Below, in pieces: positions 1-8,631 of a DNA stretch of 64,000 nt; positions within the stretch are counted from its first letter, which is position 1; every line of letters begins with the position of its first letter. The notes beneath the pieces were generated by a model. It did not search any database. It saw only the letters and a list, made by a program, of their open reading frames with translations, and was not told where the DNA came from. The position numbers and the translations under genes were made by a program. The stretch lies in assembly GCA_003533505.1 (NCBI GenBank), contig DQGD01000014.1, positions 1-64,000 on the forward strand, in the 5' to 3' direction. The stretch is from Clostridiales bacterium. GTDB taxonomy: Bacteria > Bacillota > Clostridia > Christensenellales > Pumilibacteraceae.

Positions 1-53
1 TCTTTTTCGAGAATATTTTCGAAGAAGAGAACATATCATATACAACATAATAT

Positions 54-131
54 CGCGGGGTGGAGCAGTCTGGGAGCTCGTCGGGCTCATAACCCGAAGG
101 TCGTGTGGTTCAAGTCCCACTCCCGCCACCA
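54..131 (+). tRNA. initiator tRNA-fMet (CAT)
   Basis: Cloverleaf with anticodon CAT in the loop CTCATAA. The anticodon stem carries three consecutive G-C pairs, and positions 1 and 72 do not pair (C opposite C); both are initiator marks. The CCA end is encoded. The gene is 78 nt, one longer than the usual 77: the T arm reads GTGTGG before TTCAAGT and CCCAC after it, so one T appears bulged or the stem is one pair short. No duplicate is visible in the window. Confidence 0.93.
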
Positions 132-170
132 TTAGCAAGAGAATCTATTTTATAGGTTCTATGCCCGTAA

Positions 171-210
171 CAAATGCCGTCAGACGTAAGCTCGGACGGC
201 ATTTGTTTTT
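171..210 (+). terminator. intrinsic terminator after tRNA-fMet
   Basis: Perfect 11-bp inverted repeat CAAATGCCGTC (171-181) and GACGGCATTTG (195-205), followed by a run of T. It lies 40 nt past the tRNA end. Confidence 0.85.
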
Positions 211-239
211 ACTTTTTTTTAAGGTTGTATTATTCGCTT

Positions 240-257
240 CATGCATGGGATTCCACG
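240..257 (-). repeat. short fragment of the dispersed intergenic repeat
   Basis: An 18-base match, in reverse orientation, to the GTGGAATCC-ACATGG part of the large repeats at 2438, 6117 and 41608. The rest of 211-427 shows no gene or clear signal to me. Confidence 0.45.
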
Positions 258-427
258 CCGAGTTACAATAATTCGGCACGTTATATTCGTTCCGTCGTAT
301 TGCGGCAGTCGGGCGCACTTTAGCGTAAAAAAGAAATTGCTTTATCGTAAAAAAGCGAAAAATCGGCAAAAATCGGCGATTTGCGAAAATTTCACAAAAA
401 AAGCCGTAAATTTCCTTGGCAAATCCG

Positions 428-456
428 TTGACAAGAAAAAAATATTATGATAAAAT
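428..456 (+). promoter_or_regulatory. promoter of the branched-chain amino acid locus
   Basis: TTGACA (428-433) and TAAAAT (451-456) with a 17-bp spacer, a near-consensus vegetative promoter. Transcription would start near 463 and run into the T-box leader. Confidence 0.8.
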
Positions 457-462
457 GCGAGT

Positions 463-752
463 ATATATTCTAAATGCGGCGACGGAAACATAAAGAGCGT
501 TAACGCGGCTTTTGCAGAGAACCGACGTAGTGGTGCAAGTCGGTAAAGCGGTTAGCGTATCCATCTCATTCCCGAGCAGTCGGCGCGAGCAGCCAACTAC
601 ATGAGGCGGTAAGTACCGAACGGAAGGACACCGTTACAGGTCCGAAGAGTCAAAGAAGATTTTGAACCTTGCTGAGCAGGGCCGCCGTTGTGCGGTCAAA
701 TCGGGTGGTAACGCGGCAGTCTTGTCGTCCCGAGGCGCGGCAAGGCTTTTTT
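463..752 (+). promoter_or_regulatory. T-box riboswitch leader (probably Leu) before ilvN
   Basis: The conserved T-box GGGTGGTAACGCGG is at 703-716. It is followed by a terminator stem CTTGTCG (721-727) with CGGCAAG (738-744) and a T run at 747-752. Upstream is a stem I region with AGAGA near 520 and the distal GGTGCAAG. The most likely specifier is CTC (565-567), followed by A, for leucine; ATC at 563-565 (isoleucine) is the alternative. Uncharged tRNA should stabilise the antiterminator and turn on ilvN and the genes after it. This fits the downstream pathway. The specifier choice is inference from position; the T-box itself is certain. Confidence 0.92.
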
Positions 753-781
753 CGTATTCTACGGCAAAAAGAGGAGGCATA

Positions 782-1291
782 ATGCAGAACAGATACGTTT
801 TATCCATACTTGTACAGAACCACTACGGCGTGCTCCGCCGCATCAGCAGTCTGTTTTCGCGGCGCGGTTACAGCATCGAGAGTCTCTCGAGCGGCGACGC
901 GGAAAAGCCCGAGCTCAGCCGCGTGACGGTAGTGGCTCGCGGCGACGAGGACATTATCGACCAGATAAAGAAGCAGGTGTCCAAGCTCGTGGAAGTCGTG
1001 GGCGTCACGATTTTCGAGGACGACAAGGCGGTTTATCGCGAGCTGATGCTGATAAAAGTGAAAACCACGCGCTCGACAAGGGCGGAGATTATGGAAATCA
1101 CGGACATTTTCCGCGCGCACATAGTCGACGTCGCGCCCTCGTCGTTGGTGCTGGAGGTGACGGGCGACTCGAAAAAACTGTCTGCTCTCATCGGCATGCT
1201 CGAGCCGTTCGGCATTATGGAAATCGTGCGGACGGGGCTTGCCGGCATCAAGCGCGGCGACAAGAGCTTCCCTTCCGAGCAGGACGAGTAG
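782..1291 (+). CDS. ilvN: acetolactate synthase small (regulatory) subunit
   Basis: 169 aa. It regulates acetolactate synthase, the first common step of valine, leucine and isoleucine synthesis, and normally binds valine. The N-terminal ACT domain (about residues 3-77) contains LSILVQNHYGVLRRISSLF and YSIESLS; the ALS small-subunit C-terminal domain follows (about 85-160). The start at 782 is chosen over an upstream in-frame ATG-like extension because AGGAGG lies at 772-776 and the family begins here. It is the first gene after the T-box. Its catalytic partner ilvB is 11 kb downstream, at the far end of the locus, whereas the two subunits are usually adjacent. Confidence 0.95.
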   Translation: MQNRYVLSILVQNHYGVLRRISSLFSRRGYSIESLSSGDAEKPELSRVTVVARGDEDIIDQIKKQVSKLVEVVGVTIFEDDKAVYRELMLIKVKTTRSTRAEIMEITDIFRAHIVDVAPSSLVLEVTGDSKKLSALIGMLEPFGIMEIVRTGLAGIKRGDKSFPSEQDE

Positions 1292-1425
1292 ACCCGGCGA
1301 GCGGCAGGCTATCGGACTTATATATAAATAAGGAATAAAAAAAAGTCAATCACGACCGCGCGGAATAAGGATAGGAAACGAGCGGCGCGAAAATAAAAAA
1401 CGAATTAAAACGGAGGTACACTAAA

Positions 1426-2430
1426 ATGGCAGTAATGTATTATGAAAAGGATTGCGACTTCAAGAAAATCGCGGACAAGAAAATCGCTATCATCGGCTTC
1501 GGCAGTCAGGGTCACGCTCACGCGCTGAACCTCAAGGATTCGGGCGCGAACGTCACCGTCGGACTTTACGAGGGCAGTAAGTCCTGGAAAAAAGCCGAGG
1601 CGCTGGGGCTTAAAGTCACCACCGCCGCCAAGGCAGCCGAGTGGGCGGACATCGTAATGATACTTATCAACGACGAAAAGCAAGCCAAGCTTTACCGCGA
1701 GAGCATTGCAGCGCACATGACGGCAGGCAAGACGCTTATGTTCGCGCACGGCTTCAATATTCACTACGGTCAGATTGTGCCGCCTGCCGACGTCAACGTC
1801 GTCATGATTGCCCCCAAAGGACCCGGGCACACCGTCCGCAGTCAGTTTCAGGAGGGTAAGGGCGTGCCTTGCCTTATCGCCGTCCAGCAGGACGCTACCG
1901 GCGACGCCAAGGAAATCGGACTTGCCTACGCCTACGGCATCGGCGGAGCGCGCGCAGGCGTTCTTGAAACCACGTTCAAAGAGGAAACCGAAACCGATTT
2001 GTTCGGCGAGCAGGCAGTGCTTTGCGGCGGCGTGACCGCGCTTATGAGAGCAGGCTTTGAAACGCTTGTAGAGGCAGGCTATCAGCCCGAGAGCGCATAT
2101 TTCGAGTGCGTCCACGAGATGAAGCTTATCGTCGACCTTATCAATAAGGCAGGCTTTGCAGGCATGCGTTATTCGATTTCCGATACCGCCGAGTACGGCG
2201 ATTACGTCACCGGTCCGAAGATTATCACCGCCGAAACCAAAAAGGCGATGAAGGGCGTGCTCGCAGATATTCAGGACGGCACGTTCGCGCGCAACTTCAT
2301 TCTCGAAAACCAGGCTAACCGCCCGTACTTCAACGCCAAGCGCAGAATGGAAGCCGAGCAGCAACTCGAAGTCGTGGGCAAGAATTTGCGCAGCATGATG
2401 AATTGGCAGACGGAAATCACCGAAAAATAA
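1426..2430 (+). CDS. ilvC: ketol-acid reductoisomerase
   Basis: 334 aa, the usual length of the short class I enzyme. It converts acetolactate or acetohydroxybutyrate to the dihydroxy acid using NAD(P)H and Mg. The Rossmann motif GFGSQGHA is at residues 24-31; a loop with EGSKSWKK follows strand two, the region that reads the cofactor phosphate. The metal-binding knotted domain fills residues 183-328 and contains DLFGEQAVLCGG. A good ribosome binding site (GGAGG) precedes the ATG. It follows ilvN by 134 bp. The first large intergenic repeat begins 8 bp after its stop. Confidence 0.97.
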   Translation: MAVMYYEKDCDFKKIADKKIAIIGFGSQGHAHALNLKDSGANVTVGLYEGSKSWKKAEALGLKVTTAAKAAEWADIVMILINDEKQAKLYRESIAAHMTAGKTLMFAHGFNIHYGQIVPPADVNVVMIAPKGPGHTVRSQFQEGKGVPCLIAVQQDATGDAKEIGLAYAYGIGGARAGVLETTFKEETETDLFGEQAVLCGGVTALMRAGFETLVEAGYQPESAYFECVHEMKLIVDLINKAGFAGMRYSISDTAEYGDYVTGPKIITAETKKAMKGVLADIQDGTFARNFILENQANRPYFNAKRRMEAEQQLEVVGKNLRSMMNWQTEITEK

Positions 2431-2437
2431 AGCCGAA

Positions 2438-2950
2438 GGGGCGGTAATTCGCCCCATAATCCCCTAATTATTAAAAGGTTTTCTGGTTTAGTTTTTTTGG
2501 GGATTGGGAGCAGAAAGGTTGGTTTTAATGGTGTGGCTGTAATTGTGTTAGTAAGATAGAGTACTACTTTTTTTCAAGCGAAGAAAAAAAGTAGCAAAAA
2601 AAGTCGTCGGGGACACTTGCGGCTGTGTCCCCGAACCCCCGCAACGCTTTCAAAGTCGAGAATGAGTTGCCGCAGGTGTACCGCGTGACAACCGCAACGC
2701 TTTCAAGGTCGGGAACAGGGTATAGCTAGTGCACCGCGTGACAAATGAGAGTATGGGCGAAAACGTGTAAATTAAACGCGCACTCTCCGTGTTCCCTCGT
2801 CATTCAGAGCAAATGCACAAGCATTTGCGTGGAATCCCCGACATGGAGCGAATACTAGTCCTTAACTCGCGCGACAGTGCGAATATCACCCGAGCGATAG
2901 CGAGGATATAACTCGTGCGTAGCACGAATATAACTCTCTCCGCAACATTT
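2438..2950 (+). repeat. dispersed structured repeat, copy R1
   Basis: Fills the 567-bp gap between ilvC and leuA. Module A has three hairpins: GGGGCG/CGCCCC at 2438-2455, CTACTTTTTTT/AAAAAAAGTAG at 2564-2594, and GGGGACAC/GTGTCCCC at 2609-2632. Module B runs from ACGCGCACTCTCCGT (2776-2790) through CATTCAGAG, a variable hairpin AAATGC/GCATTT, and GTGGAATCC. Module C (2841-2945) is a tandem set of small hairpins about 21-24 bp apart. No credible gene lies in it. Confidence 0.85.
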
Positions 2951-2997
2951 ATCGGTATTACCACCGCAACAAAAAAGGAAAAGAACAGGAGCAGGAC

Positions 2998-4557
2998 ATG
3001 AGCGAAAAAACGCGGCGAATTAAGATATTCGACACTACGCTCCGCGACGGCGAGCAGTCGCCGGGATGCAGCATGAACATAGGCGAAAAGCTGCGCATGG
3101 CGGAGCAGCTGGACAGGCTGGGCGTGGACGTTATCGAGGCAGGCTTTGCAATCGCTTCGCCGGGAGATTTTCAGGCGGTCAAAAGCATTTCCGGCGTGGT
3201 CAAGAACGCCGTAGTGGCTTCGCTGGCGCGGTCGCTCGAAAAGGATATCGACGTCGCGTGGGAAGCGGTCAGGGAAGCCGCGCACCCGAGAATACACGTT
3301 TTTCTGGCGACGAGCGAGCTTCACATGCGTTACAAGCTGAAGATGACTCCCGAAGAAGTGCTTGAAAGGGCGCGCACGGCGGTGGCTTACGCAAAGAGTA
3401 AGTGCGCCGACGTCGAGTTTTCGGCGGAGGACGCGTCGCGCAGCGAGCCCGAATTTTTGTGCAAAGTGCTGGAAGCGGCAATCGAGGCAGGCGCGACAAC
3501 CGTCAATATTCCCGACACGGTGGGTTACGCCGTGCCCGAGGATTACGCGGCGCTTATCGGCTATGTGGTTAAGAACGTGCGCGGCATTGACAAAGTCGAC
3601 GTTTCGGTGCACTGCCACAACGACCTCGGCATGGCGACGGCGAACAGCCTCGCGGCGGTCAGGGCAGGCGCAAGCCAAATCGAGTGCACGATTAACGGCA
3701 TCGGCGAGAGGGCAGGCAACACCGCGCTCGAAGAGGTGGTTATGGCGCTGTACACGCGCCGCGACTACTTTGACGCGACTTGCGGCGTGAATACCGCCGA
3801 GATTACCAAGACGAGCAGGCTGCTCACGGCGATAACGGGCGTGAAAGTGCAGCCGAACAAGGCGATAGTGGGCGAAAACGCGTTCGCGCACGAGTCGGGC
3901 ATACATCAGCACGGCGTGCTCGCGAACAAGCAAACCTATGAAATCATGACGCCCGAGTCCGTGGGACTTACCGAAAACAAGATGGTGCTCGGCAAGCACT
4001 CCGGCAAACACGCGCTCGCCGACAGGCTGAAAACGCTGGGCATAACCGTTTCCGACGAGGCGCTCGGCGGCATATTCGACGAGTTTAAAAAGCTCGCCGA
4101 CAGGCAAAAAAGCGTTTCCGACCGCGACATCGAAGCGCTGGCGCACAAGCAGAGCACGAGCGTTCCCGAGAGCTACAAGCTCGACCGTTTCGTGGTCAAC
4201 GTCGGCAATACGATTACCACCACTTCGGCGGTGCGGCTCGTGTGCCCCGACGGCGAAAAGCGCGAGGCGGTAACTTCGTCCGTGTTCGGCCCCATCGACG
4301 CTAGCTACAAGGCGATTAACGAGCTTGTGGGCGGCGACGAATTCGAGCTTGTCGACTTTCTGATAGACTCCGTGACGGGCGGTACCGACGCTCAGGGCGC
4401 GGTGACGGTCAAGATTCGCGCCGGGCAGAACGTTTTTAACGGTCATGCCGTCAGCCTCGACATAGTCGACGCCGCCGTCATGGCTTACGTTTCGGCAATA
4501 AACAATATGTTATATGAGAAAAAACTCGTTACGGGTGAAAATCAAGGAGCTAAATGA
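2998..4557 (+). CDS. leuA: 2-isopropylmalate synthase
   Basis: 519 aa. It condenses acetyl-CoA with 2-oxoisovalerate, the committed step of leucine synthesis. The HMG-CoA-lyase-like TIM barrel (about residues 5-270) holds DTTLRDGEQ at 12-20 and the metal-binding HCHNDLG near 204-210; NGIGERAGN follows. The C-terminal LeuA dimerisation domain (about 385-512), the usual site of leucine feedback, is present. Length matches the long bacterial form. The stop overlaps the next gene (ATGA), so leuA and cimA are translationally coupled. The shared barrel makes confusion with homocitrate or citramalate synthase possible, but the neighbour is the more cimA-like of the two. Confidence 0.93.
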   Translation: MSEKTRRIKIFDTTLRDGEQSPGCSMNIGEKLRMAEQLDRLGVDVIEAGFAIASPGDFQAVKSISGVVKNAVVASLARSLEKDIDVAWEAVREAAHPRIHVFLATSELHMRYKLKMTPEEVLERARTAVAYAKSKCADVEFSAEDASRSEPEFLCKVLEAAIEAGATTVNIPDTVGYAVPEDYAALIGYVVKNVRGIDKVDVSVHCHNDLGMATANSLAAVRAGASQIECTINGIGERAGNTALEEVVMALYTRRDYFDATCGVNTAEITKTSRLLTAITGVKVQPNKAIVGENAFAHESGIHQHGVLANKQTYEIMTPESVGLTENKMVLGKHSGKHALADRLKTLGITVSDEALGGIFDEFKKLADRQKSVSDRDIEALAHKQSTSVPESYKLDRFVVNVGNTITTTSAVRLVCPDGEKREAVTSSVFGPIDASYKAINELVGGDEFELVDFLIDSVTGGTDAQGAVTVKIRAGQNVFNGHAVSLDIVDAAVMAYVSAINNMLYEKKLVTGENQGAK

Positions 4558-6137
4558 AAGAAAAAATACTGATATTCGATTCCACGCTTCGGGACGGAGC
4601 GCAGGGCGAGGGCATCTCGTTTTCCGTTCGCGACAAGATAGCGGTTTGCCGCGCTCTCTCTGAGCTCGGCGTTGATTTTATCGAGGCAGGCAACCCGGCT
4701 TCTAACCCCAAGGACGCGGAGTTTTTTCGCGAGATAGTCGGCGAGGACTTCGGAAAAACGCGGCTGACGGCGTTCGGCTCGACGCGCCGAAAGGGCGTTC
4801 GGGCGGAGGACGACGAGGGGCTGAGGGCGCTTCTCGAGGCGAACACGCCGGTGGTGGCGGTATTCGGCAAGAGCTGGGATTTTCACGCGACGGAAATCAT
4901 ACGCGTGGGGCTCGGCGAAAACCTTAACATGATTGCCGACACCGTGAAGTACCTTAAAGACAAAGGTAAGCAGGTCGTGTTCGACGCGGAGCATTTTTTC
5001 GACGGGTACAAGCATAACCCCGACTACGCGATTAAATCGCTGGTCGCCGCGGCGGACTCGGGCGCGGACTATATCGCGCTGTGCGACACCAACGGCGGCT
5101 GTTTCCCGAGCGAGATTGCCGAAATGACGAGAGCCGCGATTGCCGCGGTGGACGTGCCGGTGATGATTCACGCGCACGACGACGGCGGCATGGCGGTGGC
5201 GAACTCCGTCACGGCGGTGGAATCCGGCGCACGCGGCGTTCAGGGCACGCTCAACGGTTTCGGCGAGCGTTGCGGAAACGCAAACCTCGCCACGATTATC
5301 GCCAATCTGCAATTAAAGCGCGGCTACGAGTGTCTGACTGCGGAGAAAATGTCGGAGCTTACGGGAACGAGCCGAAAAATCGCGGAGATAGCCAACGTTC
5401 GTCTGCCGGGCAACGCCCCCTACGTCGGCAAGTCCGCGTTCGCGCACAAAGCCGGCATGCACGCCGACGGAGTGAACAAGTCGTCCGTCAGTTTCGAGCA
5501 CGTTTCGCCCGAAGCCGTGGGCAACAGCAGGCGGTTTCTCACCAGCGAGGTGGCAGGACGCGGCGCGATTCTGGAAAAGGTGCGGAAAATCGACGCTTCG
5601 GTCACAAAGGATAACCCCGTCACCGCGGATATAGTGAACAAAATTAAGGAAATGGAGTACCTCGGCTATCAGTTCGAGGGCGCGGAAGCGAGCTTCGAGC
5701 TGTTGGTACTAAAGTCGCTGGGCGCGTACAAGCCGTACTTCGCGCTGGAAAAGTTCAAGACGATAGGCGAGCAGGCTACGGGCAAGGACTTTTCGCCGGC
5801 AACCGCCGTGGTCAAGGTTCGCGTGGGCGACGAAACGGAAATCCGCGCCGCCGAGGGCAACGGTCCTGTCAACGCGCTCGACGTCGCGCTCAGAGCCGCG
5901 CTGGAGCGGTTTTATCCCGAGCTCGGAGGGTTTTCGCTCACCGACTACAAGGTGCGCATTATCGACAGCCGCGAAACAAGCTCGGCGAAAACGCGCGTGC
6001 TCATCGAGTCGGGTGACGGCCGCGACGTGTGGACGACTGTCGGCGTGTCGCGCGACATTATCGAGGCTTCGCTGATTGCGCTAAGGGACGCTATCGAATA
6101 TAAGCTTGCTAAGGACAGGGGCGTAATTGCCCCCTGA
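4554..6137 (+). CDS. cimA: (R)-citramalate synthase
   Basis: 527 aa. Predicted to condense acetyl-CoA with pyruvate to (R)-citramalate, which LeuCD and LeuB convert to 2-oxobutyrate for isoleucine. The barrel has DSTLRDGAQ at residues 9-17 (A where leuA has E) and HAHDDGGMAVANS near 206; the C-terminal regulatory domain covers about 385-520. The motif pattern is that of the citramalate synthase family. It starts within the leuA stop. No threonine deaminase is present, which fits a threonine-independent isoleucine route. The last residues (RGVIAP) are encoded by the opening hairpin of repeat R2, which ends at the TGA stop. Confidence 0.9.
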   Translation: MKEKILIFDSTLRDGAQGEGISFSVRDKIAVCRALSELGVDFIEAGNPASNPKDAEFFREIVGEDFGKTRLTAFGSTRRKGVRAEDDEGLRALLEANTPVVAVFGKSWDFHATEIIRVGLGENLNMIADTVKYLKDKGKQVVFDAEHFFDGYKHNPDYAIKSLVAAADSGADYIALCDTNGGCFPSEIAEMTRAAIAAVDVPVMIHAHDDGGMAVANSVTAVESGARGVQGTLNGFGERCGNANLATIIANLQLKRGYECLTAEKMSELTGTSRKIAEIANVRLPGNAPYVGKSAFAHKAGMHADGVNKSSVSFEHVSPEAVGNSRRFLTSEVAGRGAILEKVRKIDASVTKDNPVTADIVNKIKEMEYLGYQFEGAEASFELLVLKSLGAYKPYFALEKFKTIGEQATGKDFSPATAVVKVRVGDETEIRAAEGNGPVNALDVALRAALERFYPELGGFSLTDYKVRIIDSRETSSAKTRVLIESGDGRDVWTTVGVSRDIIEASLIALRDAIEYKLAKDRGVIAP

Positions 6138-6610
6138 CCCCGAATTATTAAAGGGTTTTTTGGATTTTAATTAGTTGTGGTAGATAGGTTAGTTTTAATA
6201 GTGCGGCTGTGATTGTGTTCGTATGATTATAGTACTACTTTTTTCAGGTGACGAAAAAAGTAGCAAAAAAGTCATTGGGGGACACTATCGATTGTGTCCC
6301 CCCCTAATCCCCCCGCAACTCTTTATGGTCGAGAATGGGTATAGAATGGTTACCGCGTGACTAATGGTAGTGTAGGCAAAAACGTGTAGATTATAACGCG
6401 CACTCTCCGTTTATTAACGTCATTCAGAGGAGCGAACAAAGCCCACGGGGCGATGTTCGCGACGTGAAATCCCGGGCATGGAGCGAATACTAAGCCTTAA
6501 CTCGCGTGACAGCGCGAATATCACTCGCCGCAAGGCGAAAATCACACGGCATAGCCGTATATCACTCGTGCGTAGCACAATTCTCACTCGCCATAAGGCG
6601 CGCGGAAGCG
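6117..6610 (+). repeat. dispersed structured repeat, copy R2
   Basis: Starts inside the end of cimA with AGGGGC/GCCCCT (6117-6135), then hairpin 2 (6235-6263, loop CAGGTGACG) and hairpin 3 (6277-6304). Module B starts with ACGCGCACTCTCCGT (6396-6410) and has its own variable hairpin, GCGAACA/TGTTCGC. Module C (about 6478-6610) is a run of small hairpins joined by ATATCAC or similar. It fills the gap between cimA and leuC. Confidence 0.85.
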
Positions 6611-6664
6611 GTTATAACCGCGGAAAAGAAGAATAACAGCAAACAATCAAAAGGAGAAAATATT

Positions 6665-7924
6665 ATGGCAATGACGATGACTCAGAAGATTCTCGCGGCG
6701 CACGCAGGGCTTAGCGAGGTGAAGCCGGGGCAGCTCATCGAGGCGAAGCTCGACCTCGTCCTCGGCAACGACATCACCAGCCCCGTGGCGATACGCGAGT
6801 TTAAGAAATTCGGCTGCGACTGCGTGTTCGATTGCGACAAGGTTGCGCTGGTGCCCGACCACTTCACGCCCAACAAGGACATCAAGGCGGCGGAGCAGTG
6901 CAAGACCGTGCGAGAATTTGCGAACAAAATGAACATAACCAACTATTTCGAGGTGGGCGAAGTGGGCATCGAGCACGCCTTGCTTCCCGAAAAAGGGCTT
7001 GTCGTTGCCGGCGACGCGGTAATCGGCGCGGACTCGCACACCTGCACCTACGGCGCGCTGGGCGCGTTCTCGACGGGCGTGGGCTCGACGGACATGGCGG
7101 CCGCTATGGCGACGGGCAAAGCCTGGTTCAAGGTGCCTGCCGCGCTCAAGTTCAATCTTTACGGCAAAAAGCAGGGCTACGTTTCGGGCAAGGACGTAAT
7201 CCTGCACATAATCGGCATGATCGGAGTGGACGGCGCGCTTTATAAAAGCATGGAATTCACGGGCGAGGGCTTAGCCGACCTTACCATGGACGACCGCCTG
7301 TGCATGGCGAACATGGCTATCGAAGCCGGCGGCAAGAACGGCATTTTCGAGGTTGACGACAAGACCGTGGAGTATATAAAGGAGCACTCGACCAAGCCTT
7401 ACAAGATTTACAAAGCCGACCCGGACGCCGAATACGAGGCGACTTACGACATCGACCTCGGCAAAATCCGTCCCACGGTGGCGTTTCCGCACCTGCCGTC
7501 CAACACTCGCACCATCGACGAAGTGGGCGACGTCGCCATCGACCAGGTGGTAATCGGCTCGTGCACCAACGGCAGAATAGAGGACTTGCGCGTCGCGGCT
7601 TCTATTCTCAAAAACCGCCACGTCAAAAAGGGCGTGCGCTGTATCGTCATTCCCGGCACGCAGAAAATCTACTTGCAGGCAATCCACGAGGGGCTTGTCG
7701 ACATTTTCATAAATGCCGGCGCGATATTCTCGATGCCGACGTGCGGACCGTGCCTCGGCGGTCACATGGGAATACTCGCAAAGGGCGAGCGCGCGGTTTC
7801 CACCACCAACCGCAACTTTGTGGGAAGAATGGGTCATCCCGAGTCCGAGGTTTACCTCGCGTCGCCGGCTGTTGCGGCGGCAAGCGCGGTTACCGGCAAG
7901 ATTCAGAACCCCGAAACGCTGTAA
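6665..7924 (+). CDS. leuC: 3-isopropylmalate dehydratase large subunit
   Basis: 419 aa, the shorter LeuC/HacA-type length. It isomerises 2- to 3-isopropylmalate and, in this locus, probably citramalate to 3-methylmalate. The 4Fe-4S cysteines are visible: Cys300 in GSCTNG and Cys360/Cys363 in CGPCLGG. The start at 6665 is set by AAGGAGAAA just upstream; the open frame extends further up, but only into repeat R2, so that extension is rejected. leuD follows after 13 bp. Confidence 0.96.
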   Translation: MAMTMTQKILAAHAGLSEVKPGQLIEAKLDLVLGNDITSPVAIREFKKFGCDCVFDCDKVALVPDHFTPNKDIKAAEQCKTVREFANKMNITNYFEVGEVGIEHALLPEKGLVVAGDAVIGADSHTCTYGALGAFSTGVGSTDMAAAMATGKAWFKVPAALKFNLYGKKQGYVSGKDVILHIIGMIGVDGALYKSMEFTGEGLADLTMDDRLCMANMAIEAGGKNGIFEVDDKTVEYIKEHSTKPYKIYKADPDAEYEATYDIDLGKIRPTVAFPHLPSNTRTIDEVGDVAIDQVVIGSCTNGRIEDLRVAASILKNRHVKKGVRCIVIPGTQKIYLQAIHEGLVDIFINAGAIFSMPTCGPCLGGHMGILAKGERAVSTTNRNFVGRMGHPESEVYLASPAVAAASAVTGKIQNPETL

Positions 7925-7937
7925 AAGGAGAAATGCT

Positions 7938-8426
7938 ATGAACGCAAAAGGAATAGTTTTCAAGTACAACGACAACATCGACACCGACGTCATAATACCG
8001 GCGCGCTACCTCAACACGTCCGACCCCGTCGAGCTCGCCCGTCACTGCATGGAGGACGCCGACGCGGAGTTCGTAAACAAGGTCAAGCCCGGCGACGTAA
8101 TGGTAGCCGGTAAAAACTTCGGCTGCGGCTCGTCGCGCGAGCACGCGCCCATCGCAATCAAGACCGCAGGCATCAGCGTGGTCATCGCGGCAAGCTTCGC
8201 CAGGATTTTCTACCGCAACGCAATCAATATCGGCTTGCCTATCGTCGAGTGCCCCGAAGCCGCCGAAAAAATCAACGCCGGCGACACCGTGTCCGTCGAC
8301 TTCAATACCGGCATAATCACCGACGAAACTACCGGCGAGAAATTTAAGGGCGAGCCGTATCCCGAGTTTATGCAACGTATTATTGCCGCAGGCGGCTTAG
8401 TCAACTATGTCAACGGTCAAAAGTAA
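7938..8426 (+). CDS. leuD: 3-isopropylmalate dehydratase small subunit
   Basis: 162 aa. It forms the swivelling domain that completes the LeuC active site. NIDTDVIIPARYLN near the N terminus and GKNFGCGSSREHAP in the middle are family marks. AAAGGAG precedes the ATG at 7938; the longer open frame is out of family and overlaps leuC. Length is typical of the archaeal/clostridial type. Confidence 0.96.
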   Translation: MNAKGIVFKYNDNIDTDVIIPARYLNTSDPVELARHCMEDADAEFVNKVKPGDVMVAGKNFGCGSSREHAPIAIKTAGISVVIAASFARIFYRNAINIGLPIVECPEAAEKINAGDTVSVDFNTGIITDETTGEKFKGEPYPEFMQRIIAAGGLVNYVNGQK

Positions 8427-8631
8427 AGGCGTCTTTTTCGCCCTTTTGCACGAAACCTCGCTAGACGTATAAACCCGATACGCCGTCGCTCGGTTTCGCA
8501 CAAAATCATCGAAAAATCCGCTCTTTATGGGGTATCGATATTAAACAGCTCTTTACGGACAGCAAAGAGGGAAATAACTTTAAGTTTTTTTACAGACAGT
8601 AAAAATACACCTTAACAAGGAGAGAAATATA

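Noticed and set aside
241..450. 69-codon frame before the T-box leader
   Set aside because: Crosses the promoter at 428-456, is Lys/Arg-rich and has no ribosome site.
2841..2945. CRISPR-like array
   Set aside because: Spacers are constant and the repeat-like stems vary, the reverse of CRISPR; no cas genes are present.
2800..4446. 548-codon open frame on the minus strand across leuA
   Set aside because: Shadow of a GC-rich gene; residues are rich in Arg/His/Val with no motif, and leuA on the plus strand is certain.
6506..6664. Longer N terminus for leuC
   Set aside because: The extra 53 codons lie in repeat R2 and are not LeuC-like; the AAGGAGAAA site supports 6665.
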